This document shows positions 7,894 through 16,699 of a stretch of DNA of 64,000 nucleotides, one piece after another. This stretch comes from Henriciella sp. (GTDB taxonomy: Bacteria > Pseudomonadota > Alphaproteobacteria > Caulobacterales > Hyphomonadaceae), in NCBI GenBank assembly GCA_013213785.1, contig JABSPZ010000017.1:1-64000 (forward strand). Direction: 5' to 3'. The position numbers were made by a program, and so were the translations under genes. The first letter of the stretch is position 1; every line of letters begins with the position of its first letter. The notes below the pieces were generated by a model. That model saw nothing but the letters and a program-made list of their open reading frames with translations. It was not told the origin of the DNA and did not search any database.

Positions 7894-8294
7894 TGGCTCA
7901 AACGGCAGGATACTCAGGCAAACCACTTTACCAAAAGCTGGGGATGAAGCCCGGTATGACCTGTTTGAGCATGCGTGCGCCGGATCATTATACCCAGCTA
8001 GTCGATGGGGCCGAGGGTGTTCGGATCGTTCGCCGAGCGGCGCCTGCCGAGATCGTTCATGCCTTTTGTGCACGCCGTCGAGACGTCGCGCCTATGTTTG
8101 AGCGCGCATTGGCGAGCGTGAAGCCTGGCGGGATGATTTGGATGTCCTGGCCCAAAAAGAGCTCGGCGCTTTTCAAAGACCTGACAGAGCAGGACTTGCG
8201 GGATCATATCCTGCCACTTGGCTAGGTCGATGTGAAAGTCTGCGCGGTTGATGCTGACTGGTCAGGATTGAAGTTTTTGAAGCGAAAGGCTTGA
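7893..8294 (+). pseudogene. DUF3052 protein interrupted by an in-frame TAG
   Basis: The frame begins at ATG 7893 and matches DUF3052 (MAQTAGYSGKPLYQKLG..., then MIWMSWPKKSSALFKDLTEQDLRDHILPLG). It stops at TAG 8223-8225 after 110 codons. The same frame then continues for 22 codons to TGA 8292-8294 with VDVKVCAVDADWSGLKF, exactly the conserved C-terminus of the family (usual text PLGLVDVKVCAVD). A TTG leucine codon changed to TAG would explain it. The gene is therefore broken, read through, or affected by a base-call error. Everything else about it, including coupling to the SRPBCC gene, looks intact. Confidence 0.85.
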
Positions 8295-8348
8295 GCGTCT
8301 TCCCGGCAACCGCTTGACGAACTTGGACACTCAGAGCAGGGAAGCCAG

Positions 8349-9065
8349 ATGTCTGGAACGGAATCCAATTCCTCACCTGAGCGCCAAAAGGGAAAAACGG
8401 GGCTCTGGCTCGCTGCCGCAGCCTTTGCCCTGATCATCATTCTATTCCTGTTTGGTCGCTACACCGAGTTCCTAAACATCGAAGCTCTGCAGAATGCGAT
8501 CATGCAGTTCGCGAGCGGGCCGTGGGGTGTTCCGGCTTTGATACTGACCTTTTGCGGCTGCGCGTTTATAGGTGTGCCGCAATTCTTGCTGATTGGGATT
8601 GGCGTCTATGCCTTCGGTCCTGTTTGGGGCGCGGTTTGGTCATGGGTTGCCACGCTTTGTTCTGGCACGCTGACATTCTGGCTCGGGCGCCTGTTTGGTG
8701 AGGCGACCCTGCAGCGCGTAGGGCAGGGGCGACTTAAGCGGTTCGCGGATTTTGTGGCAAAGAATGCCTTTATCGCTAGCGCCGTTGTCCGAAATGCGCC
8801 AACCGGACCATTCGTGATGGTCAATATGTTGTTTGGGGCGATCCGCGCGCAATACCTGCATTATCTCGCCGGTATGGGGATTGGTATTATTCCAAAGATC
8901 GCGCTGGTCGCGTTTGGGCTGCAGGCGATACAATCAGCGCTCCAGGGGAATATCTGGACGGCAGTCATCGCAGCGGTAGCGGCAGTCGCGGTCTTTGTGG
9001 GTGGTTTCCTTTATGTGCGGCATCGGCGTCGTAAAGGGGAAAATATTGCGCTTAGCGCAGATTAG
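8349..9065 (+). CDS. TVP38/TMEM64 (VTT/DedA-like) membrane protein
   Basis: A 238-residue inner-membrane protein. A first helix (about 19-37) is followed by the VTT core with re-entrant loops: FCGCAFIGVPQFLLIGIGVYAFG, WSWVATLCSGTLTFWLGRLFG, and the conserved VVRNAPTGPFVMVNMLFGA segment with its RNAP signature, then two further helices and a basic tail. VTT proteins act as lipid scramblases or proton-coupled transporters. No operon partner is evident; it is separated from the leuA leader by a short gap. Confidence 0.87.
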   Translation: MSGTESNSSPERQKGKTGLWLAAAAFALIIILFLFGRYTEFLNIEALQNAIMQFASGPWGVPALILTFCGCAFIGVPQFLLIGIGVYAFGPVWGAVWSWVATLCSGTLTFWLGRLFGEATLQRVGQGRLKRFADFVAKNAFIASAVVRNAPTGPFVMVNMLFGAIRAQYLHYLAGMGIGIIPKIALVAFGLQAIQSALQGNIWTAVIAAVAAVAVFVGGFLYVRHRRRKGENIALSAD

Positions 9066-9099
9066 GCTGTTGACACTGCCGGCTCGTCGCCGCATTGCA

Positions 9100-9177
9100 A
9101 TGGCCATGCGCAAGAATTTGCCTCTTCTGGACCTACTCCTCCTTATCGGCCCCTGGCCGGTAGCGACGGCGTCGTAG
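9100..9177 (+). CDS. leuL: leu leader peptide
   Basis: A 25-codon ORF located 63 bases upstream of leuA encodes a peptide with the run LPLLDLLLLI: seven leucines in eleven codons, including TTG, CTA, CTC and CTT. This is the classic design of an attenuation leader, where slow leucine decoding changes downstream RNA folding. There is no ribosome binding site, but a -35-like TTGACA at 9070-9075 would put transcription start near 9105, at the second ATG (9106), so the peptide could be translated from a leaderless mRNA, as known for trpL in Sinorhizobium. The stop TAG lies inside the loop of the 9150-9199 hairpin. Confidence 0.8.
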   Translation: MAMRKNLPLLDLLLLIGPWPVATAS

Positions 9178-9199
9178 AGCGCACGTCCACGGCCAGGGG
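9150..9199 (+). promoter_or_regulatory. Candidate leuA attenuator hairpin
   Basis: CCCCTGGCCG (9150-9159) and CGGCCAGGGG (9190-9199) form a perfect 10-bp stem around a 30-base loop. The 5' arm overlaps the codons right after the leucine run, so a ribosome stalled on leucine codons would leave it free while a translating ribosome would cover it. No U-tract follows; the next bases are ATAGACCTTAAAAAG. It is therefore not a standard intrinsic terminator, and the terminator or translational sequestration step is unresolved. CCAGG beside the leuA start could compete for the CCTGG of the 5' arm. Confidence 0.6.
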
Positions 9200-9239
9200 A
9201 TAGACCTTAAAAAGTTCTTCACATCACCAGGCCAGATAG

Positions 9240-10772
9240 ATGACCGATACAACTGATATTGTAATTTTCGACACAACCATGCGTGACGGCGAACAGTCGC
9301 CAGGCGCATCCATGACCCATAATGAGAAGCTTGCGCTCGGCGAACTCCTCGAAACAATGGGCGTCCACGTGATCGAAGCTGGCTTTCCCGCTGCTTCGGT
9401 CGGCGACTTTGAGGCGGTGAGTGAAATCGCCCGCCGTTCTAAAACAGCCACGATTTGTGGTTTAGCGCGCTCGACGCCCGGCGATATCGATCGCTGCGCT
9501 GAAGCGGTGCGCAATGCAGCGAAGCCGCGGATCCACACGTTTATCTCGACCAGTCCGGTGCACATGAAGCATAAGCTCAAAATGGGACCGAATGCTGTAC
9601 TTGAGGCGGTTGGTCGGTCTGTCGCACAGGCGCGAAACCTCGTCGATGACGTTGAATGGAGCCCGGAAGACGCAACCCGCACAGAGTTTGGTTTCCTGTG
9701 TAAGTGTATCGACGCAGCGATCGCGTCAGGGGCGACGACGATCAACATTCCGGACACGGTCGGATATTCTCATCCAGAAGAGTATGGCAACCTAATCCGT
9801 CGCTTGCGTGAAACGATCCCGGACAGCGACAAAGTGATTTGGTCCACGCACTGTCACAATGATCTGGGGCTAGCCGTCGCGAACTCGATTGCTGGTGTAC
9901 AAGGCGGCGCGCGTCAGGTGGAGTGCACAATCAATGGCCTCGGTGAGCGCGCGGGGAATGCCGCGTTGGAAGAGGTTGTGATGGCGTTCAATACGCGCCG
10001 TGATGATCTGCCATTCACAACAGGTCTGGATACGACAAAACTGGCTTCTGCCAGCCATATGGTGAGCCGGATTACTGGCTTTCCGGTGCAATACAACAAG
10101 GCGATCGTCGGCAAGAACGCCTTCGCTCACGAGAGCGGCATTCACCAGGATGGCATGCTGAAGAATGCCGAAACGTATGAAATTATGCGGCCGGAAGACG
10201 TAGGTGTCTCGAAAACGAGCTTGGTAATGGGCAAGCATTCAGGCCGCCACGCGTTCCGCGATAAGCTCGAGAGTTTGGGCTATGAGCTCGACAAAGATAG
10301 CCTGAACGAAGCGTTTAAGCGCTTTAAAGACCTCGCGGACCGTAAGAAACATGTTTTCGACGACGATTTGATCGCCCTCGTTGATGATCAATTGTCTGCC
10401 ATGGGTGAGCGTATCGCGTTTGAGCGTTTGCGCGTCGTGGCGGGGTCTGAAGGGCCACAGACCGCGGACCTCAGCGTTCTGGTCGATGGTGAAAGCCACT
10501 CCGTCTCTTCTGAAGGCAATGGTCCTGTCGATGCTGTGTTCAACGCCATTCGGACGATCATTCCGCACGAAGGAAAGCTTGATCTCTTCCAAGTGAGCGC
10601 CGTCACGGGCGGGACTGATGCTCAGGCAGACGTGCATGTTCGCTTAAAAGGTGAGGGCATCATGGCGACAGGTCGGTCGTCAGATCCAGACACTTTGGTG
10701 GCTGCGGCGAAGGCATATATTCACGCGTTGAATAAGCTGGAAGCGCGTCGTTTGAAGCGAAAAGCGGCTTAA
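9240..10772 (+). CDS. leuA: 2-isopropylmalate synthase
   Basis: Catalyses the first committed step of leucine synthesis, condensing acetyl-CoA with 2-ketoisovalerate in the cytosol. The 510-residue protein starts with DTTMRDGEQSPGASM (the DRE-TIM metallolyase signature, residues 10-24), carries the metal-site THCHNDLGLAVANS segment near 203-216 and the GLGERAGNAALEEV motif, and ends in a LeuA allosteric domain (about 390-500) for leucine feedback inhibition. Full family length. The start has no strong ribosome binding site. It follows a leucine-rich leader peptide and hairpin, so expression is probably leucine-attenuated. Confidence 0.95.
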   Translation: MTDTTDIVIFDTTMRDGEQSPGASMTHNEKLALGELLETMGVHVIEAGFPAASVGDFEAVSEIARRSKTATICGLARSTPGDIDRCAEAVRNAAKPRIHTFISTSPVHMKHKLKMGPNAVLEAVGRSVAQARNLVDDVEWSPEDATRTEFGFLCKCIDAAIASGATTINIPDTVGYSHPEEYGNLIRRLRETIPDSDKVIWSTHCHNDLGLAVANSIAGVQGGARQVECTINGLGERAGNAALEEVVMAFNTRRDDLPFTTGLDTTKLASASHMVSRITGFPVQYNKAIVGKNAFAHESGIHQDGMLKNAETYEIMRPEDVGVSKTSLVMGKHSGRHAFRDKLESLGYELDKDSLNEAFKRFKDLADRKKHVFDDDLIALVDDQLSAMGERIAFERLRVVAGSEGPQTADLSVLVDGESHSVSSEGNGPVDAVFNAIRTIIPHEGKLDLFQVSAVTGGTDAQADVHVRLKGEGIMATGRSSDPDTLVAAAKAYIHALNKLEARRLKRKAA

Positions 10773-10773
10773 A

Positions 10774-10802
10774 CGTTAACAAACGAAGCGTTTGTGTTAA
10801 CG
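10774..10802 (+). terminator. Hairpin after leuA
   Basis: CGTTAACA (10774-10781) pairs with TGTTAACG (10795-10802), and AACG pairs with CGTT inside with a 2-base bulge, giving a 12-bp stem directly after the leuA stop. No U-tract follows, so it may be a weak terminator, a 3' stabilising hairpin or a protein-binding site. Confidence 0.4.
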
Positions 10803-10846
10803 AGACGTGTATCACAACTTCACGCTGAATAAGCCTTTAAACATTG

Positions 10847-10887
10847 ATAATTTGCCATGTGTACGGATCGTACGCATGGCAAATTAT
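10847..10887. promoter_or_regulatory. 41-bp near-palindrome between leuA and mreB
   Basis: ATAATTTGCCATG (10847-10859) pairs perfectly with CATGGCAAATTAT (10875-10887); a T-G wobble and a 5-bp GTACG/CGTAC helix continue the stem to a 3-base loop. With A-rich 5' and T-rich 3' ends (ATTATTTT) it could be a terminator working in either direction, though it lies 75 bp after leuA. A -35-like TTGACT follows at 10889, so it may also be an operator of the mre promoter. Confidence 0.55.
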
Positions 10888-10921
10888 TTTGACTTGCTTT
10901 AATCAAATCTAAACGGCATGA

Positions 10922-12040
<1,119 letters not shown>

Positions 12041-12088
12041 TCTGATTGACGCAGCCGAAGCTGCGCTCATAGAGGAAGGAAGCTGCCC

Positions 12089-12949
12089 ATGCCTCGCAGC
12101 AGCGGCAAGGGATATCGTCAAAGACCGCTCCGTCGGTACGGCTTCTTTATAGCTGTTGCAGGCCTGATGGCGCTGTTGCTTTTGCAAACCTCTCCGCGCC
12201 TGAGTGAAGGTGTCGAGCCGATCCGAACGGCAGCCTCAGACCAACTATTCCATGTGACCCGCCCGAGCTTGATTGATCGCTTGAGCGGGGCGTCTGCCAA
12301 GGAACGACAGCTCCTTGAACTGGAAGCCCGTGTGCGCGAACTGGCGCAGTATAAGGCGCTCGCGCTGACCATGGCGGAGCGTCTGGAAGTCTATGAAGAC
12401 ATTCTGAACATGCAGGGCGAACCTGGCGGTGCGGAAGTTACGGCGCGGATTATGGCTGAAACGAATGGTCCGTTCGCAGAGGCGCTTCTAGCAAATGCTG
12501 GCGCCACGAACGGTGTCGCGGAAGGCTATTACGCTGAAAATGACCGCGGTTTGGTTGGCCGGGTCGTGCAAGTTGGACAGCGGTCCTCTCGTATCTTGAA
12601 GGTGACCGATTTTAACAGCCGTGTTCCGGTCATGGGCGAAGCGAGTGGATTGCGCGCCATTATGTTCGGTGGTCGCGACGGGTTGGGTCACTTAACTGAT
12701 CTCCCGGAACAGGGTGCATTTTTGCCGAACGAGCGCATCCTGACATCGGGCGAAGGCGGACTTTTCCCGCGCGGCGTTGTGGTCGGTCATGTGCGCGGTG
12801 ATGATAGCAAGGATATTCGCGTTGATTTGGCGATGCTCACAGGGCAGCTCAGCTATGTTCGACTGAAGCCCATCATTACGATCTCTCCGCCTGAAGAAAG
12901 TCCGATCGAGACAGAGTTATCTGCTTTGGCCGAGGAAGATCCGTCATGA
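12089..12949 (+). CDS. mreC: Rod shape-determining protein MreC
   Basis: Bitopic inner-membrane protein of the elongasome, scaffolding MreB, MreD and PBP2 from the periplasmic side. The 286 residues comprise a basic N-terminus, one helix (about 16-34), a coiled coil (about 67-110, KERQLLELEARVRELAQYKA) and the beta-barrel pair with GLVGRVVQVGQRSSRILKVTD and FLPNERILTSGEGGLFPRGV. It ends with ATGA overlapping mreD (4-bp overlap), typical of coupled translation. Confidence 0.93.
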   Translation: MPRSSGKGYRQRPLRRYGFFIAVAGLMALLLLQTSPRLSEGVEPIRTAASDQLFHVTRPSLIDRLSGASAKERQLLELEARVRELAQYKALALTMAERLEVYEDILNMQGEPGGAEVTARIMAETNGPFAEALLANAGATNGVAEGYYAENDRGLVGRVVQVGQRSSRILKVTDFNSRVPVMGEASGLRAIMFGGRDGLGHLTDLPEQGAFLPNERILTSGEGGLFPRGVVVGHVRGDDSKDIRVDLAMLTGQLSYVRLKPIITISPPEESPIETELSALAEEDPS

Positions 12950-13497
12950 ACGGGCTTGGCGGGTTTGCTGATTTCCTGGCCCTTCGCTGGGAGAATGCCC
13001 GGCCTAGGTCCCGTTTGATCGTTGGTGTGCTTCTTGTGGCGATGATCGGTCTGGTTGGTTTGACCCCAAAAAGCTTATTCGGTGTACAATTGTCATGGCC
13101 GTACATTGGCTTGATTGCAGCCGTGGGGTGGGGGCGATCTGGTATCGCTTTTGGACCAATGGTGTTTCTCGTGCTGTTCGGGTTTGCGCAGGACGCGTCG
13201 CAAGCGCCGTGGGGCAGCCACGGGCTCGCCAATCTGCTGACTTATGGTCTCGCTGTGATTGTGTCGCAAATGGCGGATACAGAACGGTCACCGATCCTGA
13301 CCTTTGTTCTCCCCGTTGTAACTTTGTTTTTCGGCATCATGCTCGTATGGCTCGTGGCCAGCGTCTCATCCGGACATGCTGCGCGCGTTACTCCGATGCT
13401 GACAGCATATTTCGCGACTCTTGTTGTGCACATGTTGATCGCGCCGCTTTTTGATCTCGGAATTCGACGCGGTGTTTCAGGAGGGGCTGTCTCGTGA
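12946..13497 (+). CDS. mreD: Rod shape-determining protein MreD
   Basis: A 183-residue integral membrane component of the elongation machinery with five to six hydrophobic segments (LIVGVLLVAMIGLVGL, WPYIGLIAAVGW, FGPMVFLVLFGFAQDA, TYGLAVIVSQMA, ILTFVLPVVTLFFGIML and the last helix ending LFDLG). The FGFAQDA...HGLANLLTYGL stretch matches the conserved MreD region. The start overlaps the mreC stop by four bases, and its own stop overlaps the GTG of mrdA. Position in the operon supports the call more than sequence, which is poorly conserved. Confidence 0.88.
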   Translation: MNGLGGFADFLALRWENARPRSRLIVGVLLVAMIGLVGLTPKSLFGVQLSWPYIGLIAAVGWGRSGIAFGPMVFLVLFGFAQDASQAPWGSHGLANLLTYGLAVIVSQMADTERSPILTFVLPVVTLFFGIMLVWLVASVSSGHAARVTPMLTAYFATLVVHMLIAPLFDLGIRRGVSGGAVS

Positions 13498-15422
13498 GAG
13501 GAACAAGACCCGTTGATGCGATGTTTAATCGCCGCGCCATGATCGCTGCGGGCGGCGGCGCTATGCTGTTTGGCGGTTTGATCACGCGTCTCTTCCAGCT
13601 TCAAATCATGGAGCATGAGAGGTTTGAAGTTGCGGCGGCTGAAAATGGCGTTCGCTTGGACCTTGCCCCGCCGCAGCGCGGGCGAATTCTCGATCGTTTC
13701 GGGCGGCCGCTGGCGGCCCATCGCCAAGCTGGACGGGTTTCATTTGTACGTGAGCAATCTGACGATATTGCGCGGCTGCTATCGAAGCTATCCGACCAGA
13801 TCGAGATTTCCCCAGAGCAACAAGCTCGCTTGATCCGCGACTCCCGTCGCCATGCGAGCTTCCAGCCGACCATTGTTCGCAGTGAGCTCTCTTATGAGGA
13901 CTTCTCGCGCCTCTCTGTCCTCGCGCCTAGTCTGCCAGGCTTGCAAGTTGAGATGGCGCCGACGCGCTCTTACCCGCGAGGCCGCGATTTCGCACACGTT
14001 CTCGGCTATGTAGCAAAAGCCAGTGAAACGGATTTGGTGCGCCTGAGCGAAGGCGCCAACGCCCAAGAGCGCGCAGCTGTTCGCCGACTGTTTAAACACC
14101 CTGACATGCGCACCGGCCGATCCGGTGTTGAGCGTTTCGCAGAGGAATGGCTTCGTGGAGAAGCGGGTTTCCGGAAGCTTGAAACCAACGCAGCTGGCCG
14201 GATTATTCGAGAGTTTGACGACCCAAGCCTCGCGCCGAAACCCGGGCGCGATCTTTATCTAACGGTCGATGCGGAGCTCCAAAAGTTCGCAATTGATCGG
14301 TTCGGAAAAGAGAGCGGCGCCGCTGTCGTTTTGGACATCGAAACCGGCGATATTCTCGCCTTTGTGTCGACACCGGCCTTCGACCCGAATGATTTCGTGA
14401 ATGGGATTTCGTCTGCCGACTACGCGGTCCTACGCGATGATGTTGAGTATTCTCCGCTCTATCACAAAGCCTATGACGGCACCTATCCGCCCGGCTCGAC
14501 CTTCAAAATGGTTGTTGCGGCGGCTGCGCTAGAAGCCGGTGTGATTGATCCGAATGAGCGGATCTATTGCCCAGGCCACTATCGATTCGGGAACAATACC
14601 TGGCACTGTTGGAAGCACCGTGGTCATGGGTCGGTCAACATGCACTGGGCGATCAAAGGCTCGTGCGACGTCTATTTCTATGAAATCGCAAGACGGATGG
14701 GTATCGAGAAAATTGCCGACATTTCCAAGCGTTTTGGATTTGGTCAGCGCTGGGAGCTTGGCTTGACCGGCGGACGTAGCGGCGTTGTCCCGAACGATGA
14801 GTGGAAGCGGGCCACGCGCGGGGAGCCTTGGTATGAAGGCGAGACACTGAACGTTGGTATTGGTCAGGGGCAAGTCTCTACATCGCCGCTCCAACTCGCC
14901 GTGATGAGCGCGCGGATTGCTGCGGAAGGCAAGGTAATTACACCTCGGATCATCGGTGAGGGGCCACGCCCAGAGAGCGATATCCCTTTTGATGCCCCGC
15001 TTGATCCCGAATTTATGAAGCGCATGAAGGCCGGCATGTACGGTGTGACGTCCGAAGCGGGCGGAACTGCATTGCGCTCAGGTGATTTGGGGCTGGGCGG
15101 GCCAAGGCTTGCTGGCAAAACCGGAACCTCGCAGGTGCGCCGAATTTCTGCCGCCGAACGCCGGAGCGGGATCCTAAAAGGTGGTGCGATTGATCGCCGC
15201 CTTCGAGATCACGCTCTTTTTGTCGCCTATGCGCCGCATGATGACCCGAAATATGCGATCTCTGTCATTGTTGAACACGGGGAGGGCGGGTCTAAAGCCG
15301 CAGCGCCCGTGGCTCGCGATATTATCGCGGAGGCGCTTCGCCTCGATGCGCGCCGCACCCCTGCCTACACGCGAACAGCGTCTCTTGGTGGAAGCGGCGG
15401 CGCCGGTGGCGGGGGGCGCTAG
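13494..15422 (+). CDS. mrdA: Penicillin-binding protein 2
   Basis: Elongasome transpeptidase that cross-links new peptidoglycan during cell elongation, anchored in the inner membrane by one N-terminal helix (about 17-34). The 642-residue protein has the PBP dimerisation domain (about 50-220) and a transpeptidase domain with the active-site Ser335 in PPGSTFKM, the second motif SCD at 390-392 and KTGTS at 542-546. The start is GTG with a strong GGAGGGG ribosome binding site and overlaps the mreD stop (GTGA). The C-terminus ends in a glycine-rich tail (GGSGGAGGGGR). Confidence 0.95.
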   Translation: MRGTRPVDAMFNRRAMIAAGGGAMLFGGLITRLFQLQIMEHERFEVAAAENGVRLDLAPPQRGRILDRFGRPLAAHRQAGRVSFVREQSDDIARLLSKLSDQIEISPEQQARLIRDSRRHASFQPTIVRSELSYEDFSRLSVLAPSLPGLQVEMAPTRSYPRGRDFAHVLGYVAKASETDLVRLSEGANAQERAAVRRLFKHPDMRTGRSGVERFAEEWLRGEAGFRKLETNAAGRIIREFDDPSLAPKPGRDLYLTVDAELQKFAIDRFGKESGAAVVLDIETGDILAFVSTPAFDPNDFVNGISSADYAVLRDDVEYSPLYHKAYDGTYPPGSTFKMVVAAAALEAGVIDPNERIYCPGHYRFGNNTWHCWKHRGHGSVNMHWAIKGSCDVYFYEIARRMGIEKIADISKRFGFGQRWELGLTGGRSGVVPNDEWKRATRGEPWYEGETLNVGIGQGQVSTSPLQLAVMSARIAAEGKVITPRIIGEGPRPESDIPFDAPLDPEFMKRMKAGMYGVTSEAGGTALRSGDLGLGGPRLAGKTGTSQVRRISAAERRSGILKGGAIDRRLRDHALFVAYAPHDDPKYAISVIVEHGEGGSKAAAPVARDIIAEALRLDARRTPAYTRTASLGGSGGAGGGGR

Positions 15423-15424
15423 GC

Positions 15425-16588
15425 TTGGTTACAATCCGGTCCAATACGCTCGATTTTTCGCGAAAATCACTCTGGAGCCAATTTCAGGCGCTGCCCTGGG
15501 GGTTGATCCTGATGATTTGTGCGATGGCGATGATTGGCGTCGCGATCTTGCATTCAGCAACCTTCACCAATCCAGAGGAAGCCGGCTTGCCTATGCGCCA
15601 AGCGACCCGGTTTGGTGTGGCGTTTGTCGTGCTTCTCGTCACAGCTATGGTGCCCGTCCGTTGGTGGTTTTGGGCGGCCTGGCCAAGCTATTTGGCAACT
15701 CTCATCCTACTCGTGGGCGTAGAGTTTTTCGGGACAACCGGCGGCGGTGCGCAGCGTTGGCTGCAGATTGGGCCGATCGGGGTCCAGCCATCTGAGTTTA
15801 TGAAAGTGACGCTCACGCTCGCATTGGCGGCCTATTACCATAAACGATGGAATGATTACTCTGGCGGGTTCCTCATTCATTTGCCAGCCTTGGGTTTGAT
15901 CCTGTTGCCGGCGGCCTTGATTTTTAGGCAGCCGGATTTCGGTACGACCCTCGCTTTATTTGCGTCCGGCGGGATCTTGATCTTTCTCGCTGGCCTTTGG
16001 TGGCGCGTGATTATGGCGATCAGTGTGGCCGCTGTGGCGAGTATTCCAGCGATCTATTTCTTTGTCCTCCAGGACTATCAACGCGAACGCGTCGATACTT
16101 ATCTCGCACAGCTGACGGGCCAATCCGTCAACGTCATGGATGACGGCTATCAAATTGAACAAGCCAAGATTGCGATCGGGTCCGGGGGATGGACCGGCAA
16201 GGGATATATGGAGGGTACACAGTCTCAACTCGACTATATTCCAGAACAACACACGGATTTCATTTTGACCGTGTTGGCGGAGGAGTTTGGCTTCTTGGTG
16301 ACCAGCGGTGTTCTGGTCTTATGGATGTTGATCTTAGGATTGGGGATGGCCATTGCGCTGCGTGCGGCAAGTCTCTTCGCCAGGTTTGCAGCGGCTGGCG
16401 CTGTTGCGACAGTAGCTTTCTACATCTTGTTTAATGTTGCCATGGTGCTCGGCTTGGTGCCGGTTGTGGGCGTTCCCTTGCCGCTTCTATCCTATGGCGG
16501 AACGGTTATGATTACGACCGCGGCGTGTTTTGGATTGGTTGGCGCAGTACATCTTGGCCGGAAAGACCCGATCAATACAGGCGCTTGA
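15425..16588 (+). CDS. rodA: Peptidoglycan glycosyltransferase RodA
   Basis: SEDS-family polytopic enzyme that polymerises glycan strands from lipid II in partnership with PBP2. The 387 residues contain about ten hydrophobic segments. SEDS hallmarks include GGAQRWLQIGPIGVQPSEFMK (about 103-123), the EQHTDFILTVLAEEFGF loop, and the terminal VGVPLPLLSYGGT motif. Start is taken as TTG 15425, two bases after the mrdA stop, with GGGGGGCG upstream; no better start is available before the first helix. It closes the mre operon. Confidence 0.94.
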   Translation: MVTIRSNTLDFSRKSLWSQFQALPWGLILMICAMAMIGVAILHSATFTNPEEAGLPMRQATRFGVAFVVLLVTAMVPVRWWFWAAWPSYLATLILLVGVEFFGTTGGGAQRWLQIGPIGVQPSEFMKVTLTLALAAYYHKRWNDYSGGFLIHLPALGLILLPAALIFRQPDFGTTLALFASGGILIFLAGLWWRVIMAISVAAVASIPAIYFFVLQDYQRERVDTYLAQLTGQSVNVMDDGYQIEQAKIAIGSGGWTGKGYMEGTQSQLDYIPEQHTDFILTVLAEEFGFLVTSGVLVLWMLILGLGMAIALRAASLFARFAAAGAVATVAFYILFNVAMVLGLVPVVGVPLPLLSYGGTVMITTAACFGLVGAVHLGRKDPINTGA

Positions 16589-16699
16589 TCTTCAGCCAAT
16601 TTTAGCAATGAATCTTGCTCTGAAACCCAGTGATCGCGTTGATTTTTGCTGCCTTACGGCTAGTGTTCGGCCAAAATCATTCCCTGGGAGGAGACATTT

